Shown in pieces: positions 14,566 to 21,218 of a stretch of DNA of 22,772 bases. The notes under the pieces are model-generated. The model saw nothing but the letters and a program-made list of their open reading frames with translations, had not been told where the DNA came from and searched no databases. The stretch comes from JAGQUL01 sp038212015. GTDB taxonomy: Bacteria > Actinomycetota > Thermoleophilia > Gaiellales > SKUG01. The position numbers were made by a program, and so were the translations under genes. The stretch's first letter is position 1. Each line of letters opens with the position of its first letter. The stretch covers positions 1-22,772 of the forward strand of contig JBBQUY010000058.1 of assembly GCA_038212015.1 (NCBI GenBank), given 5' to 3'.

Positions 14566-16151
14566 GCGTCCTCCCGGATCACGCTGGTGGCGAGCTTGTC
14601 GTCGCGCAGGCCCTTGAAGCTCGGGTGGCGCAGGGTGCCGTCGCGGGTGAACTCGGTGAACTCGACTTCGCCCACGAGCTGTGGGGTGACGTAGTGGATG
14701 AGACCACGCTTCGCCTTGGCGGCCGTCTTCGGATCGAGCCCCTTCGCCTTCGCGCGATCGCGGGCGCGAATGTTCTGCCACTTGCCCGGGTTGGCAGGGT
14801 CGGGCGCGCCGACGTCGAGCGGTGACTGCGAGATCTCGAGTGGCGTGAGCAGCGTGTGGAGCCTGGCGAGCATCGCGTCGGAGAAGCCCGTGCCGACGCT
14901 GCCCGCGTAGATGAGCTTCTGGGGCTGCTTGCGCTTGTTGGCCTGGGCCGGGGTGGAGTCGTGGTAGGCGAGCAGCAGCGCGCCGATTGATCCCGCGCGA
15001 CGGCCGTCGCCCTCGGTCCATCCGCAGATGACGAACTCCTGGCGCTGCTGCTGCTTGATCTTGAGCCACGCGGAGGCGCGACTGCCCTCCTTGTACGGGG
15101 AGTCGACCTTCTTGGCCATGATCCCTTCGAGCCCGTTTTCGACGACCGCAGCAAGCAGCGCTTTGCCGTCGGCGACGTGGTGGGGCGGGACCTGCCAGCG
15201 GGGTGTGTCGGTGAACAGCTCGCGCAGGATCTCGCGGCGTTCGAGATAGGGCAGCTCGCGCAGGTCGCGCCCGTCGAGGTGGAGGACGTCGAACGCGAGA
15301 TAGCGCACGGGGGTCTTCGCCGCGCGCGCCTTGATCGTGGCTTCGGCGGTCAGCCCGAGCCGCGACTGGAGCGTCTGGAAGCTCGGCTTGCCGGCCTCGT
15401 CGAACGCGACGATCTCCCCGTCGAGCACGGCCTCGCGGGAGCCGAGCGCGCGTCCGAAGCGCGTGAGCTCCGGATACATGGCCGTGACGTCGTTCTGGTT
15501 GCGCGTCTCGATTCGAATGCGCCCGCCTTCGGCGAACACGACCGCACGGATGCCGTCCCACTTCACCTCGAACGCCCACCGCTCGGGGTCGGCAGGAAGG
15601 TCGGCCAGCTTCGCGAGCATCGGCGAGACGTGCTCGGGCATCGGCACGCGATCGGGATCCTCGGCCGGGTCGAGCCGGCGCAGCAGCCACTGCTCCTTGC
15701 CGCTCGAGCCCTTTCCACCCTTGGTGCGCACGAGCATGTAGCGACCATGCACGCGCTCGCCCTCGAAGCGCACGTGCACCTTTCCATCGTCGAGCGCGAG
15801 CTCCTCGAGCTCGTAGGTGCCGTGGTCCCAGATACGCATCGTGCCGGCGCCGTAGCTGCCCGCAGGAATCTCGCCTTCGAAGTCGAGGTACTCGAGCGGG
15901 TGGTCTTCGGTGCGGATCGCCATGCGGTTCAGCTTGGGCTCCATCGGCACGCCCTTGGGGACGGCCCAGCTGAGCAGCACGCCGTCGTGTTCGAGGCGCA
16001 GGTCCCAGTGCATGGCGGTGGCGTCGTGTTCCTGGACCACGAAACGTGGATCCTTGCGGCGACCGCGGCGACGCTTCGTGGTGCCGGACGGTTCGGGGGT
16101 GGAGTCGAAATCGCGCTTGTCGGTGTAGGTGGCGAGCGAGCGAGGTGACAT
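14562..16151 (-). CDS. ligD: ATP-dependent DNA ligase with N-terminal 3'-phosphoesterase (LigD PE-LIG module)
   Basis: This 529-residue enzyme has an N-terminal 3'-phosphoesterase domain (about 35-150) with FVVQEHDATAMHWDLRLE (H42, H48, D50) and TEDHPLEYLDFEGEIP (H84). Next comes a nucleotidyltransferase ligase core with the AMP-accepting lysine K197 in FEVKWDGIR, DGEIVAFDEAG, a DVLHLDGRDL region, EGIMAKKVDSPY and SAWLKIK. An OB-fold follows with GALLLAY and VGTGFSD, then VEFTEFTRDGTLRHPSFKGLR. It should process 3' ends and seal double-strand breaks in non-homologous end joining. Ku, the usual end-binding partner, is not in the window. It is the first gene of a five-gene minus-strand run and diverges from carD. 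No ribosome-binding site is clear before the ATG at 16151, but this start fits the family N-terminus (YTDKRDFDSTPEP). Confidence 0.94.
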   Translation of the reverse strand: MSPRSLATYTDKRDFDSTPEPSGTTKRRRGRRKDPRFVVQEHDATAMHWDLRLEHDGVLLSWAVPKGVPMEPKLNRMAIRTEDHPLEYLDFEGEIPAGSYGAGTMRIWDHGTYELEELALDDGKVHVRFEGERVHGRYMLVRTKGGKGSSGKEQWLLRRLDPAEDPDRVPMPEHVSPMLAKLADLPADPERWAFEVKWDGIRAVVFAEGGRIRIETRNQNDVTAMYPELTRFGRALGSREAVLDGEIVAFDEAGKPSFQTLQSRLGLTAEATIKARAAKTPVRYLAFDVLHLDGRDLRELPYLERREILRELFTDTPRWQVPPHHVADGKALLAAVVENGLEGIMAKKVDSPYKEGSRASAWLKIKQQQRQEFVICGWTEGDGRRAGSIGALLLAYHDSTPAQANKRKQPQKLIYAGSVGTGFSDAMLARLHTLLTPLEISQSPLDVGAPDPANPGKWQNIRARDRAKAKGLDPKTAAKAKRGLIHYVTPQLVGEVEFTEFTRDGTLRHPSFKGLRDDKLATSVIREDA

Positions 16152-16188
16152 GACGGGGATGTGCCCGACCAGATGGGCAGAAAACGGC

Positions 16189-16212
16189 TTGGTACCGTTC
16201 AGACGGTGCCAA
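16189..16212. promoter_or_regulatory. 10-bp inverted repeat in the ligD-carD divergent region
   Basis: TTGGTACCGT (16189-16198) and ACGGTGCCAA (16203-16212) are complementary with one wobble pair around a 4-base gap. The element sits 38 bases before the ligase start on the minus strand and about 75 bases before carD. It could be an operator for one or both genes, or a hairpin in the carD leader. No convincing promoter pair could be fitted to it. Confidence 0.4.
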
Positions 16213-16286
16213 AGTCCGCCAAGCGGGTATCGAGCACGAAGGCGCCGACGGGCGGCGTCGAAGTCGTGTGCTGGAGGTCAGGCGAG

Positions 16287-16778
16287 GTGGCGGAGTTCAA
16301 GGTCGGAGACAAGGTCGTCTATGCACCGCATGGAGCGGGCGTGATCGTGGAGACGATCTATCGAGACGACGACTTCGGCGAGTACCTGTCGATCCGCATC
16401 GCCCAGAGCAACATGACCTTGATGGTCCCCGCCAAGCTCGCCGACGAAAAGGGCGTGCGACCGGTGATTCCCGCGGCGCGCGCGAAGAAGCTGCTCAAGA
16501 GCCTCGCCGACGAGGGCGCAGCGCTGCCCGACAACCCGCAACACCGCACGCGCGAGGGCATCGAGCGCACCAAGTCCGCGGATGCCGACGTGCTCGTCGG
16601 CGTGCTGCGCGACTACACCGAACTCGAGCGCGGCGGCAAGAAGCTGTCGGCGACCGAGCTGCGCACCCTCACGAGCGCCAAGTCGCTGTTCGCGGGCGAG
16701 ATCGCGCTCATCGAGGGCATCGAGATCACCGACGCGCTCGAGCGCATCGAACTCGCGCTCGGTAACGAGGTCGACTGA
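16287..16778 (+). CDS. carD: CarD-family transcriptional regulator
   Basis: This 163-residue RNA polymerase-binding factor begins (V)AEFKVGDKVVYAPHGAGVIV, the Tudor-like RNA polymerase interaction domain. Then come IRIAQSNMTLMVPAKLADEKGVRPV and a helical C-terminal DNA-binding domain with KRSATELRT-like and AKSLFAGEIALIEG stretches. CarD stabilises the open complex at promoters, particularly rRNA promoters in mycobacteria. The GTG at 16287 was chosen because a GGAGG ribosome-binding site sits 9 bases upstream and the resulting length matches the family (about 160 residues); the frame continues upstream as about 40 atypical residues from 16161. It diverges from the LigD operon and ends 12 bases from the convergent TerB-like gene. 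Confidence 0.93.
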   Translation: MAEFKVGDKVVYAPHGAGVIVETIYRDDDFGEYLSIRIAQSNMTLMVPAKLADEKGVRPVIPAARAKKLLKSLADEGAALPDNPQHRTREGIERTKSADADVLVGVLRDYTELERGGKKLSATELRTLTSAKSLFAGEIALIEGIEITDALERIELALGNEVD

Positions 16779-16790
16779 GCTGAGCCGACG

Positions 16791-17273
16791 CTAGGTCGCA
16801 GGCTCCAGGTCGAGCAGGTTGCGCACCAGGCGCGCGAGGTCCACGGCGGAGGCGTCGCCGGCTGCACGCTCGTGCGGTTCGTACAGCGAGACCGGGTTGA
16901 TCTCGAGTGCGCCGCAGACGAGCCGGAGCATGCCTTCCTCGCGCGGGTCGATGTGGTCGTCGCTCTGTGCGATGAGCACGAGGTCGTCGACGAGCAGCTG
17001 CGCGAGCGCGTGGTCATCGATCCGGTCAACGAGCTTGCGGAGCAGGTCCTCGAGCTTCGGCGGGTTGGCGACGAGCGCGAGCAGCAGCTGTTCGAGGTAG
17101 CGGCGCTGGGCGTCGTTGACGGCGGCGTGCGCGACGATCTCGGACAGGCCGGAGATCTCGTCGTCGTGGATCACGTCGTCGGCGGCGGCCATGCCGACCA
17201 CCAGATGCAGGCGCAGGGCAGCGAGCTCGAACGCGACGGACGGATCGACGGAGGTAGCAGAGGGAGCATCCAT
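16791..17273 (-). CDS. TerB-like domain protein
   Basis: This is a 160-residue acidic helical protein. Two related halves each carry an acidic motif after a hydrophobic helix: VVGMAAADDVIHDDEISGLS (first) and LVLIAQSDDHIDPREEGMLR (second). This is the TerB/DjlA-N-like arrangement in which clustered acidic residues may bind metal. TerB-like domains occur in tellurite-resistance clusters and in many regulatory or membrane-associated proteins of unknown role; no ter genes are nearby. There is no signal peptide. The ATG at 17273 was chosen because GATGAT lies seven bases upstream (a leaderless-type spacing); in-frame ATGs at 17282 and 17285 are alternatives that add a few residues. It shares a short divergent region with the hypothetical gene at 17338. 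Confidence 0.72.
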   Translation of the reverse strand: MDAPSATSVDPSVAFELAALRLHLVVGMAAADDVIHDDEISGLSEIVAHAAVNDAQRRYLEQLLLALVANPPKLEDLLRKLVDRIDDHALAQLLVDDLVLIAQSDDHIDPREEGMLRLVCGALEINPVSLYEPHERAAGDASAVDLARLVRNLLDLEPAT

Positions 17274-17305
17274 GAACTCCATCATCGGCCGCATGCCGGT
17301 CCGGC

Positions 17306-17337
17306 TTGACCCGCGCCCACGTGCGTAGGATCCGCAC
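17306..17337 (+). promoter_or_regulatory. Candidate leaderless promoter of the 186-aa gene
   Basis: TAGGAT at 17326-17331 ends six bases before the ATG at 17338, placing the transcription start at the start codon. TTGACC at 17306-17311 is a good -35 hexamer but only 14 bases upstream, shorter than the usual 17, so its role is doubtful. AGGAT in the same position could instead serve as a weak ribosome-binding site. Confidence 0.4.
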
Positions 17338-17898
17338 ATGCAGCTCTCCGTCGCTTCCGCAGCAGTCCGTGCGTTCAACCCCGTTGGCGACCGGCTCGAC
17401 CAGCTCGGACGCGTCGATCTGGTCCGATTCGACCACCGACCGATCTCGAGCCCCAACCCCAAGCCGCCCATGGCGAAGGTCGCCGGAGCGATTCCAGCGT
17501 GGACCGAGGCGACCCGCCAGCAGTTCTGGGACCTCGGATGGGGCGAGTTCTGGGCACAGCATCCCGCGGGCGCGGGACGGGTCGTGCGGCTTGACGCGAC
17601 GAGTTTCGACGACGCGGTTCGTGCCGCGCGCGAGATCTCGCTCACGACGCGCCCGGGCATGGCGCCCGGCGACAAGCAGGCGCAGGCGCTGCTGCTCATG
17701 GCGGACGGATCGTGGCACGCCGCGAGCCTGGGGGCGCTCGTGCCCGAGAAAGAGGGCGTGTTTCTGCTGCGCATGGGCGGCTACCCGGGTTACTGGAAGC
17801 CCAAGGCGACGTCGCTCGTGCCGGAGGTGCAGGCGGTCGTCGGCGGCGCGACGATGGTCGACCTTCGCGGGAAGTTCGGCACGCCGGTCCAGACCTGA
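17338..17898 (+). CDS. Hypothetical protein, family not recognised
   Basis: This 186-residue soluble protein has no signal peptide and no membrane segment. I do not recognise a family. The N-terminal third contains a proline-rich linker (ISSPNPKPPMAKVAG). The remainder has aromatic-rich stretches (ATRQQFWDLGWGEFWAQHPA, LLMADGSWHAASLGALVP, FLLRMGGYPGYWKPKATSLV) and a hydrophobic C-terminal strand region (VQAVVGGATMVDL). An ATG at 17470 (MAKVAGAIPAW) is an alternative start. The 17338 start is preferred because TAGGAT lies six bases upstream. Codon usage matches neighbours, with GC-rich third positions throughout, supporting a real gene. It stands alone, followed by the tandem hairpin repeat. 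Confidence 0.62.
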   Translation: MQLSVASAAVRAFNPVGDRLDQLGRVDLVRFDHRPISSPNPKPPMAKVAGAIPAWTEATRQQFWDLGWGEFWAQHPAGAGRVVRLDATSFDDAVRAAREISLTTRPGMAPGDKQAQALLLMADGSWHAASLGALVPEKEGVFLLRMGGYPGYWKPKATSLVPEVQAVVGGATMVDLRGKFGTPVQT

Positions 17899-17923
17899 CG
17901 GGCGGCGCGCGCAATAGGTCACC

Positions 17924-18028
17924 ACGTCCCGTTTCGTCGGTGCGAGGCCGGCGATTCGGGACGCGGTCGTCGCCGCGGATCGACTGCGTCCTGTTTCGTC
18001 AGTGCGAGGCCGACGATCCGGGACGCAG
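17924..18028. repeat. Two tandem copies of a ~45-nt hairpin-forming repeat, 62-bp period
   Basis: Copy 1 (17924-17968) and copy 2 (17984-18028) share TTTCGTC-GTGCGAGGCCG-CGAT-CGGGACGC with few differences. Each copy is bounded by complementary arms: CGTCCCG/CGGGACG in copy 1 and CTGCGTCCTG/CGGGACGCAG (one wobble) in copy 2. Each also has an inner stem (CGTCGG/CCGGCG; CGTC/GACG) around TGCGAG. Several differences between copies keep pairing, as expected for selected structure. The repeat lies between a hypothetical gene and two tRNA genes and could act as terminators or be a dispersed palindromic element. Confidence 0.65.
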
Positions 18029-18147
18029 TCAGGTGTGATCGCTGCGGGGTGTGAGCGCCGCGCTCAGGTGCGCTCGCCGCGGGCGCAACGTTGACGAGCG
18101 AGTGCTGGAGTGCACCGCTTCGCGCTGCTATGCTGCGGCTTCGCTTG

Positions 18148-18220
18148 GTGGCTGTAGCTCAGTCGGTAGAGCCCTCGGTTGTGGTCCGAGTGGTCGCGGG
18201 TTCGAGTCCCGTCAGCCACC
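18148..18220 (+). tRNA. tRNA-His (anticodon GUG)
   Basis: A complete 73-nt cloverleaf folds here. The acceptor stem is GTGGCTG/CAGCCAC with discriminator C. The anticodon stem CTCGG/CCGAG has loop TTGTGGT (anticodon GTG), and the T-arm is GCGGG-TTCGAGT-CCCGT. The C73 discriminator together with a genomic G at 18147 (position -1) is the normal histidine identity pair. CCA is not encoded. A TATGCT hexamer at 18129-18134 could be its -10 box. Confidence 0.96.
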
Positions 18221-18276
18221 CTCGCAAGCGGCTCGCGTCGTCATGCGTTTGCTATAAACAGTTGCGAGTGATCCTC

Positions 18277-18348
18277 GCGGGTGTAGCTCAGTTGGTAGAG
18301 CGCCAGCCTTCCAAGCTGGATGCGTCGGTTCGAGCCCGATCACCCGCT
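18277..18348 (+). tRNA. tRNA-Gly (anticodon UCC)
   Basis: A complete 72-nt cloverleaf has the acceptor stem GCGGGTG/CACCCGC with discriminator T, as in glycine tRNAs. The anticodon stem CCAGC/GCTGG has loop CTTCCAA (anticodon TCC), and the T-arm is GTCGG-TTCGAGC-CCGAT. CCA is not encoded. It lies 56 bases after tRNA-His, with a TATAAA at 18253-18258 in the gap that may be its own -10 box. Confidence 0.96.
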
Positions 18349-18349
18349 T

Positions 18350-18395
18350 TTGCAAGCCTTACAACTTGTTATGATCTACGGCAGGCGCCACCTGC
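18350..18395 (+). promoter_or_regulatory. Candidate promoter and leader hairpin of the sigma/anti-sigma operon
   Basis: TATGAT at 18370-18375 is a near-consensus -10 box; TTGCAA at 18350-18355 is only 14 bases upstream, so the -35 is uncertain. The expected start near 18382 coincides with a 5-bp hairpin GCAGG-CGCCA-CCTGC (18381-18395). The ATG of the sigma factor follows at 18409. Confidence 0.45.
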
Positions 18396-18408
18396 AATAC
18401 TTCCCCTG

Positions 18409-19023
18409 ATGCAGCGAACCGCCGAACAGCGCGCGCAACACGTGGCGTGGATGCGCCAGGTCGCCGACGGCGATCCGGACGTGTTCGAGATGCTCTACGA
18501 CGAGTTCGTCGATCTCACCTTCTCGATCGCGATCGGCATGCTCCGCGACCGGCAGCGCGCGGAGGACGCCACGCAGGACGTGTGGATCAAGATCTGGAAC
18601 GCCGCAAGCACCTACGACTCGGGCAAGGCTTCCGTCGCGACGTGGATCACCACGCTGACCCACCGCCACATGATCGACATGATCCGCCGTGCGAATGCCC
18701 GCCCCGGTGATCGCCCCGGCGCCGAAGCGGGCGACGAAGTCGCGTCGCGCATGTCGACATCCGACGACGTCGCGGAGGAAGCCACCAACCGCGCCTACGC
18801 CGACGACGTGCGCTCGGCGATGGCTGACCTGACCGCCGACCAGCGCACCGCGCTGGAGCTCGCGTACTTCGACGGTCTCTCGCAGTCGGAGATTGCGGCA
18901 CGTCTCGGAAAACCGCTCGGCACCGTCAAGACGTACATGTTCCAAGGAATGCGACGCCTCCGAGATGCCCTCGGAGTCGAGGCAGACATGCCGACCGGCA
19001 GCCAGGGGGACCCCCGCGGATGA
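18409..19023 (+). CDS. ECF RNA polymerase sigma factor (SigK-like)
   Basis: This is a 204-residue sigma70-family factor of the extracytoplasmic-function type, with only regions 2 and 4. Region 2 (about 25-95) has FEMLYDEFVDLTFSIAIGML, the AEDATQDVWIKIW core-binding stretch and ATWITTLTHRHMIDMIRR. Region 4 (about 135-187) has LTADQRTALELAYFDGLSQS followed by the helix-turn-helix EIAARLGKPLGTVKTYMFQG. The DQRTALELAYFDGLSQSEIA and GTVKT forms are typical of the SigK group. It would be held inactive by the membrane anti-sigma factor encoded immediately downstream, whose ATG overlaps its stop by 4 bases. The frame is open upstream through both tRNA genes; the ATG at 18409 gives the family length. 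Confidence 0.93.
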   Translation: MQRTAEQRAQHVAWMRQVADGDPDVFEMLYDEFVDLTFSIAIGMLRDRQRAEDATQDVWIKIWNAASTYDSGKASVATWITTLTHRHMIDMIRRANARPGDRPGAEAGDEVASRMSTSDDVAEEATNRAYADDVRSAMADLTADQRTALELAYFDGLSQSEIAARLGKPLGTVKTYMFQGMRRLRDALGVEADMPTGSQGDPRG

Positions 19024-19835
19024 CCGACACCAATCGAAACGAAGAGATCCGCGAACTCCTGGCCCTGTACGCACTGCGCCAGCTCGACGAGCGCGACCAG
19101 GTGCGCGTCGAGCGTGCCCTCGCGGCCGACCCCGAGCTGCGCCGTGAGCTCGGCGCCTACGAGCACGTCGGCGCGCGACTCGCCGATGGCATGGCGCCCG
19201 TGAGCGCCCCCGCGAGCATCAAGCACAACGTCATGGCATCCGTGCGCGCAAGCGCCGCACACCGCGCCGGCGGCACGCTCGACGACATCGCCGCCGCTGC
19301 CGACTCCGCGCGCCCCGCGCCCGAGCGCAGCTCCCGAGCCCGCGATCGCGCCCGTCGACGCTGGTTCACCGCACCCGCCTTCACCGGCGCGATGGCCGCC
19401 GCCTGTCTGCTGCTCGCCGTCGTCGCGATCGACCTCGGGCGCGACCTGGATGCGGCCAACGAGCGGGCAGACCGCCTCGAACGAGCCGCCGAATCCAATA
19501 CTGGCGCGCCCGCTGGGTTCGAGAACGCCACGCCGCACACGGTCGCCACGACCGGCGACTTCGAAGGCGCCACCGGCTCGCTCATCCAGGTCTCCAAGGA
19601 CAAGTGGATCCTCGCCTTCAACGACGTGCCGACCCCGGCCGTCGGCACGTCCTGGCAGGTCTGGACCGCCGACTCCAACGGGCTCATCGAGAACGTCGCG
19701 CAGTGGAAGAGCGGCGACACGCAGCTGCTGGTGCTCGACCGCGCCGACATCGTCGAAGTCATGGTCAGCTACGAGCCGACCACCCGCCCCGCGCCGGTGC
19801 CGAGCAGCGCCCCGGTGGCCGACGTCAAGATCTGA
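19020..19835 (+). CDS. RskA-like membrane anti-sigma factor
   Basis: This is a 271-residue single-pass membrane protein. The N-terminal anti-sigma domain (about 8-50) reads LLALYALRQLDERDQVRVER and LAADPELRRELGAYE, the RskA pattern, without a zinc-binding HxxxCxxC motif. A positively charged linker (SSRARDRARRRW) leads to one membrane segment (about 117-137). A helical stalk (DAANERADRLERAAE) follows, then an extracytoplasmic RskA C-terminal domain (about 165-271) with WILAFNDVPTPAVGTSWQVW. By family knowledge it sequesters the sigma factor until regulated proteolysis releases it. The 4-base ATGA overlap with the sigma gene supports a stoichiometric pair. The inducing signal is not visible. 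Confidence 0.92.
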   Translation: MTDTNRNEEIRELLALYALRQLDERDQVRVERALAADPELRRELGAYEHVGARLADGMAPVSAPASIKHNVMASVRASAAHRAGGTLDDIAAAADSARPAPERSSRARDRARRRWFTAPAFTGAMAAACLLLAVVAIDLGRDLDAANERADRLERAAESNTGAPAGFENATPHTVATTGDFEGATGSLIQVSKDKWILAFNDVPTPAVGTSWQVWTADSNGLIENVAQWKSGDTQLLVLDRADIVEVMVSYEPTTRPAPVPSSAPVADVKI

Positions 19836-19857
19836 CGGATCGTTTCATTCAGTCTTC

Positions 19858-19891
19858 TGATGTAACAGCAGCCCCGCGCTGCACGACATCA
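19858..19891 (+). promoter_or_regulatory. Hairpin in the leader of the sugar-binding protein gene
   Basis: TGATGT (19858-19863) pairs with ACATCA (19886-19891), and inside it GCAGC (19868-19872) pairs with GCTGC (19878-19882) across small internal loops. It begins 22 bases after the anti-sigma stop and ends 4 bases before the ATG at 19896. It could terminate read-through from the sigma operon or mask the ribosome-binding site; no T-tract follows. Confidence 0.35.
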
Positions 19892-19895
19892 AGGC

Positions 19896-21218
19896 ATGGG
19901 ACGGGACCGGGACGATGCCTCTCGTAGGCACCGCACGACCAGCACGCGCATTGCGACGTGCCTGATCGTGCTCGTCGCATCCGCCTTCATCGCCGCCGGC
20001 TGCGGCGGGTCGGCCGACGATGCGAGCGCCAGCGGCGTGCCCGTCATCGGCTTCATGACCTGGCGCGACCAGACCGGCTTCGACGAGAAGCAGTTTCGCA
20101 AGTGCGAGAAGTCCGACGGCAACGAGTACCGCATCGAGGCGATCCCGATGGGACCGTCCGTCGACGCAGCCCGTGAACAGCTCACGCGCCGCCTCGCCGC
20201 CGGCGACGAGACGATCGACATGATCAACCTCGACGTCATCTGGACCGCGGAGTTCAGCGACGCCAACTGGATCATGGACCTGACCGAGCGCGTCGAGCCG
20301 ATCAAGGACCAGTACCTGCCGGCGCCGCTTGAGAGCGCGCACTACAAGGGCAAGTACTGGGCGATCCCGGCAGGCACCAACGCTCCGGTGCTCTATTACC
20401 GATCCGACCTCGTCGGCAAGGCCCCCGCCACGTGGGAGGAGATGGCCACCGCCGCGAAGGCAGCGCAGGGCAAGCAGCCCGGCATCGCAGGATTCGTGTT
20501 CCAGGGCGCGGCCTACGAGGGTGGCACCGTGAACGCGCTCGAGTTCATGGCGGGCGCCGGCGCGAACATCCTCAACGAGGACGGATCGAAGGTCGTTGTC
20601 GGCGAGGGCGACGGCGCGATCCGCGCGTTCACCTGGCTGCAGCAGATCTTCGACGACAAGATCGTGCCCAAGGTCGTCACGACCTACATGGAAGAAGACG
20701 CGCGCCTGGCCTTCCAGAAGGGCGACGCCGTGTTCATGCGCAACTGGCCGTACGCCTGGGCGCTCATGAACCAGGACGAGTCCTCGAAGGTCAAAGGCAA
20801 GTTCGACATCGCGCCGCTGCCGGGATTCGAGGGCCAGACCCCGGCGAGCACGCTCGGCGGCAAGAACTACGGCATCGCCGCCTCGACCGACGAGCCCGAG
20901 CTCGCGTGGAAGGCGATCATGTGCCTCGCCAGCGAGTCGGTGCAGAAGGAGCAGGCCGTCGTCAAGGGCGAGATGCCGACGCTCACCCATCTCTACGACG
21001 ACCCACAGCTCGCCAAGGACATCCCGTTCCTGGACGTGGTCTCCAAGGGCCTCGTGACCGGCAGGAACCGACCGGCGTCGCCGTACTACAACGACCTCAC
21101 GATCGTCATCTACAAGATCTACAACGACGTGCTTAACGGACGCATTTCACCCGAGGACGCGGTCAAGGAGCTCGAGCGCAAGGCGCAGGCGGCGATCGAA
21201 GGCAAGGCGGAGATCTGA
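19896..21218 (+). CDS. Sugar ABC importer substrate-binding lipoprotein
   Basis: This is a 440-residue extracytoplasmic binding protein of the family-1 (maltose/trehalose-type) solute-binding group. A basic N-region and hydrophobic core (IATCLIVLVASAFIAAGC) end in a lipobox AAGC, with C36 as the lipidated cysteine. The mature domain shows EQLTRRLAAGDETIDMINLD, VIWTAEFSDANWIMDL, YKGKYWAIPAGTNAPVLYYR, GDAVFMRNWPYAWALMN and LGGKNYGIAASTDEPELAWK, all typical of this family. It should capture an oligosaccharide and deliver it to the two permeases encoded next; its stop overlaps the first permease ATG by one base. The binding-site residues and YWAIPAGTNAPVLYYR pattern resemble trehalose/maltose binders, but the sugar is not certain. 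The ATG at 19896 has only AAGG two bases before it. Confidence 0.91.
   Translation: MGRDRDDASRRHRTTSTRIATCLIVLVASAFIAAGCGGSADDASASGVPVIGFMTWRDQTGFDEKQFRKCEKSDGNEYRIEAIPMGPSVDAAREQLTRRLAAGDETIDMINLDVIWTAEFSDANWIMDLTERVEPIKDQYLPAPLESAHYKGKYWAIPAGTNAPVLYYRSDLVGKAPATWEEMATAAKAAQGKQPGIAGFVFQGAAYEGGTVNALEFMAGAGANILNEDGSKVVVGEGDGAIRAFTWLQQIFDDKIVPKVVTTYMEEDARLAFQKGDAVFMRNWPYAWALMNQDESSKVKGKFDIAPLPGFEGQTPASTLGGKNYGIAASTDEPELAWKAIMCLASESVQKEQAVVKGEMPTLTHLYDDPQLAKDIPFLDVVSKGLVTGRNRPASPYYNDLTIVIYKIYNDVLNGRISPEDAVKELERKAQAAIEGKAEI

Noticed and set aside
14566..16212. Long minus-strand frame continuous with the LigD polymerase, running across the ligase gene
   Set aside because: Its translation over this stretch is Arg/His/Pro-rich with no domain, while the overlapping frame gives a complete PE-LIG enzyme. 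It is a high-GC shadow; the polymerase starts at 14565.
13570..16778. Search for a Ku gene next to the ligase
   Set aside because: No Ku-like protein is encoded in any frame around LigD or elsewhere in the window. It may be elsewhere in the genome.
16791..17273. Tellurite-resistance operon
   Set aside because: Only a TerB-like domain is present; no TerC, TerD or TerZ-type genes are nearby, so a tellurite role is not supported.
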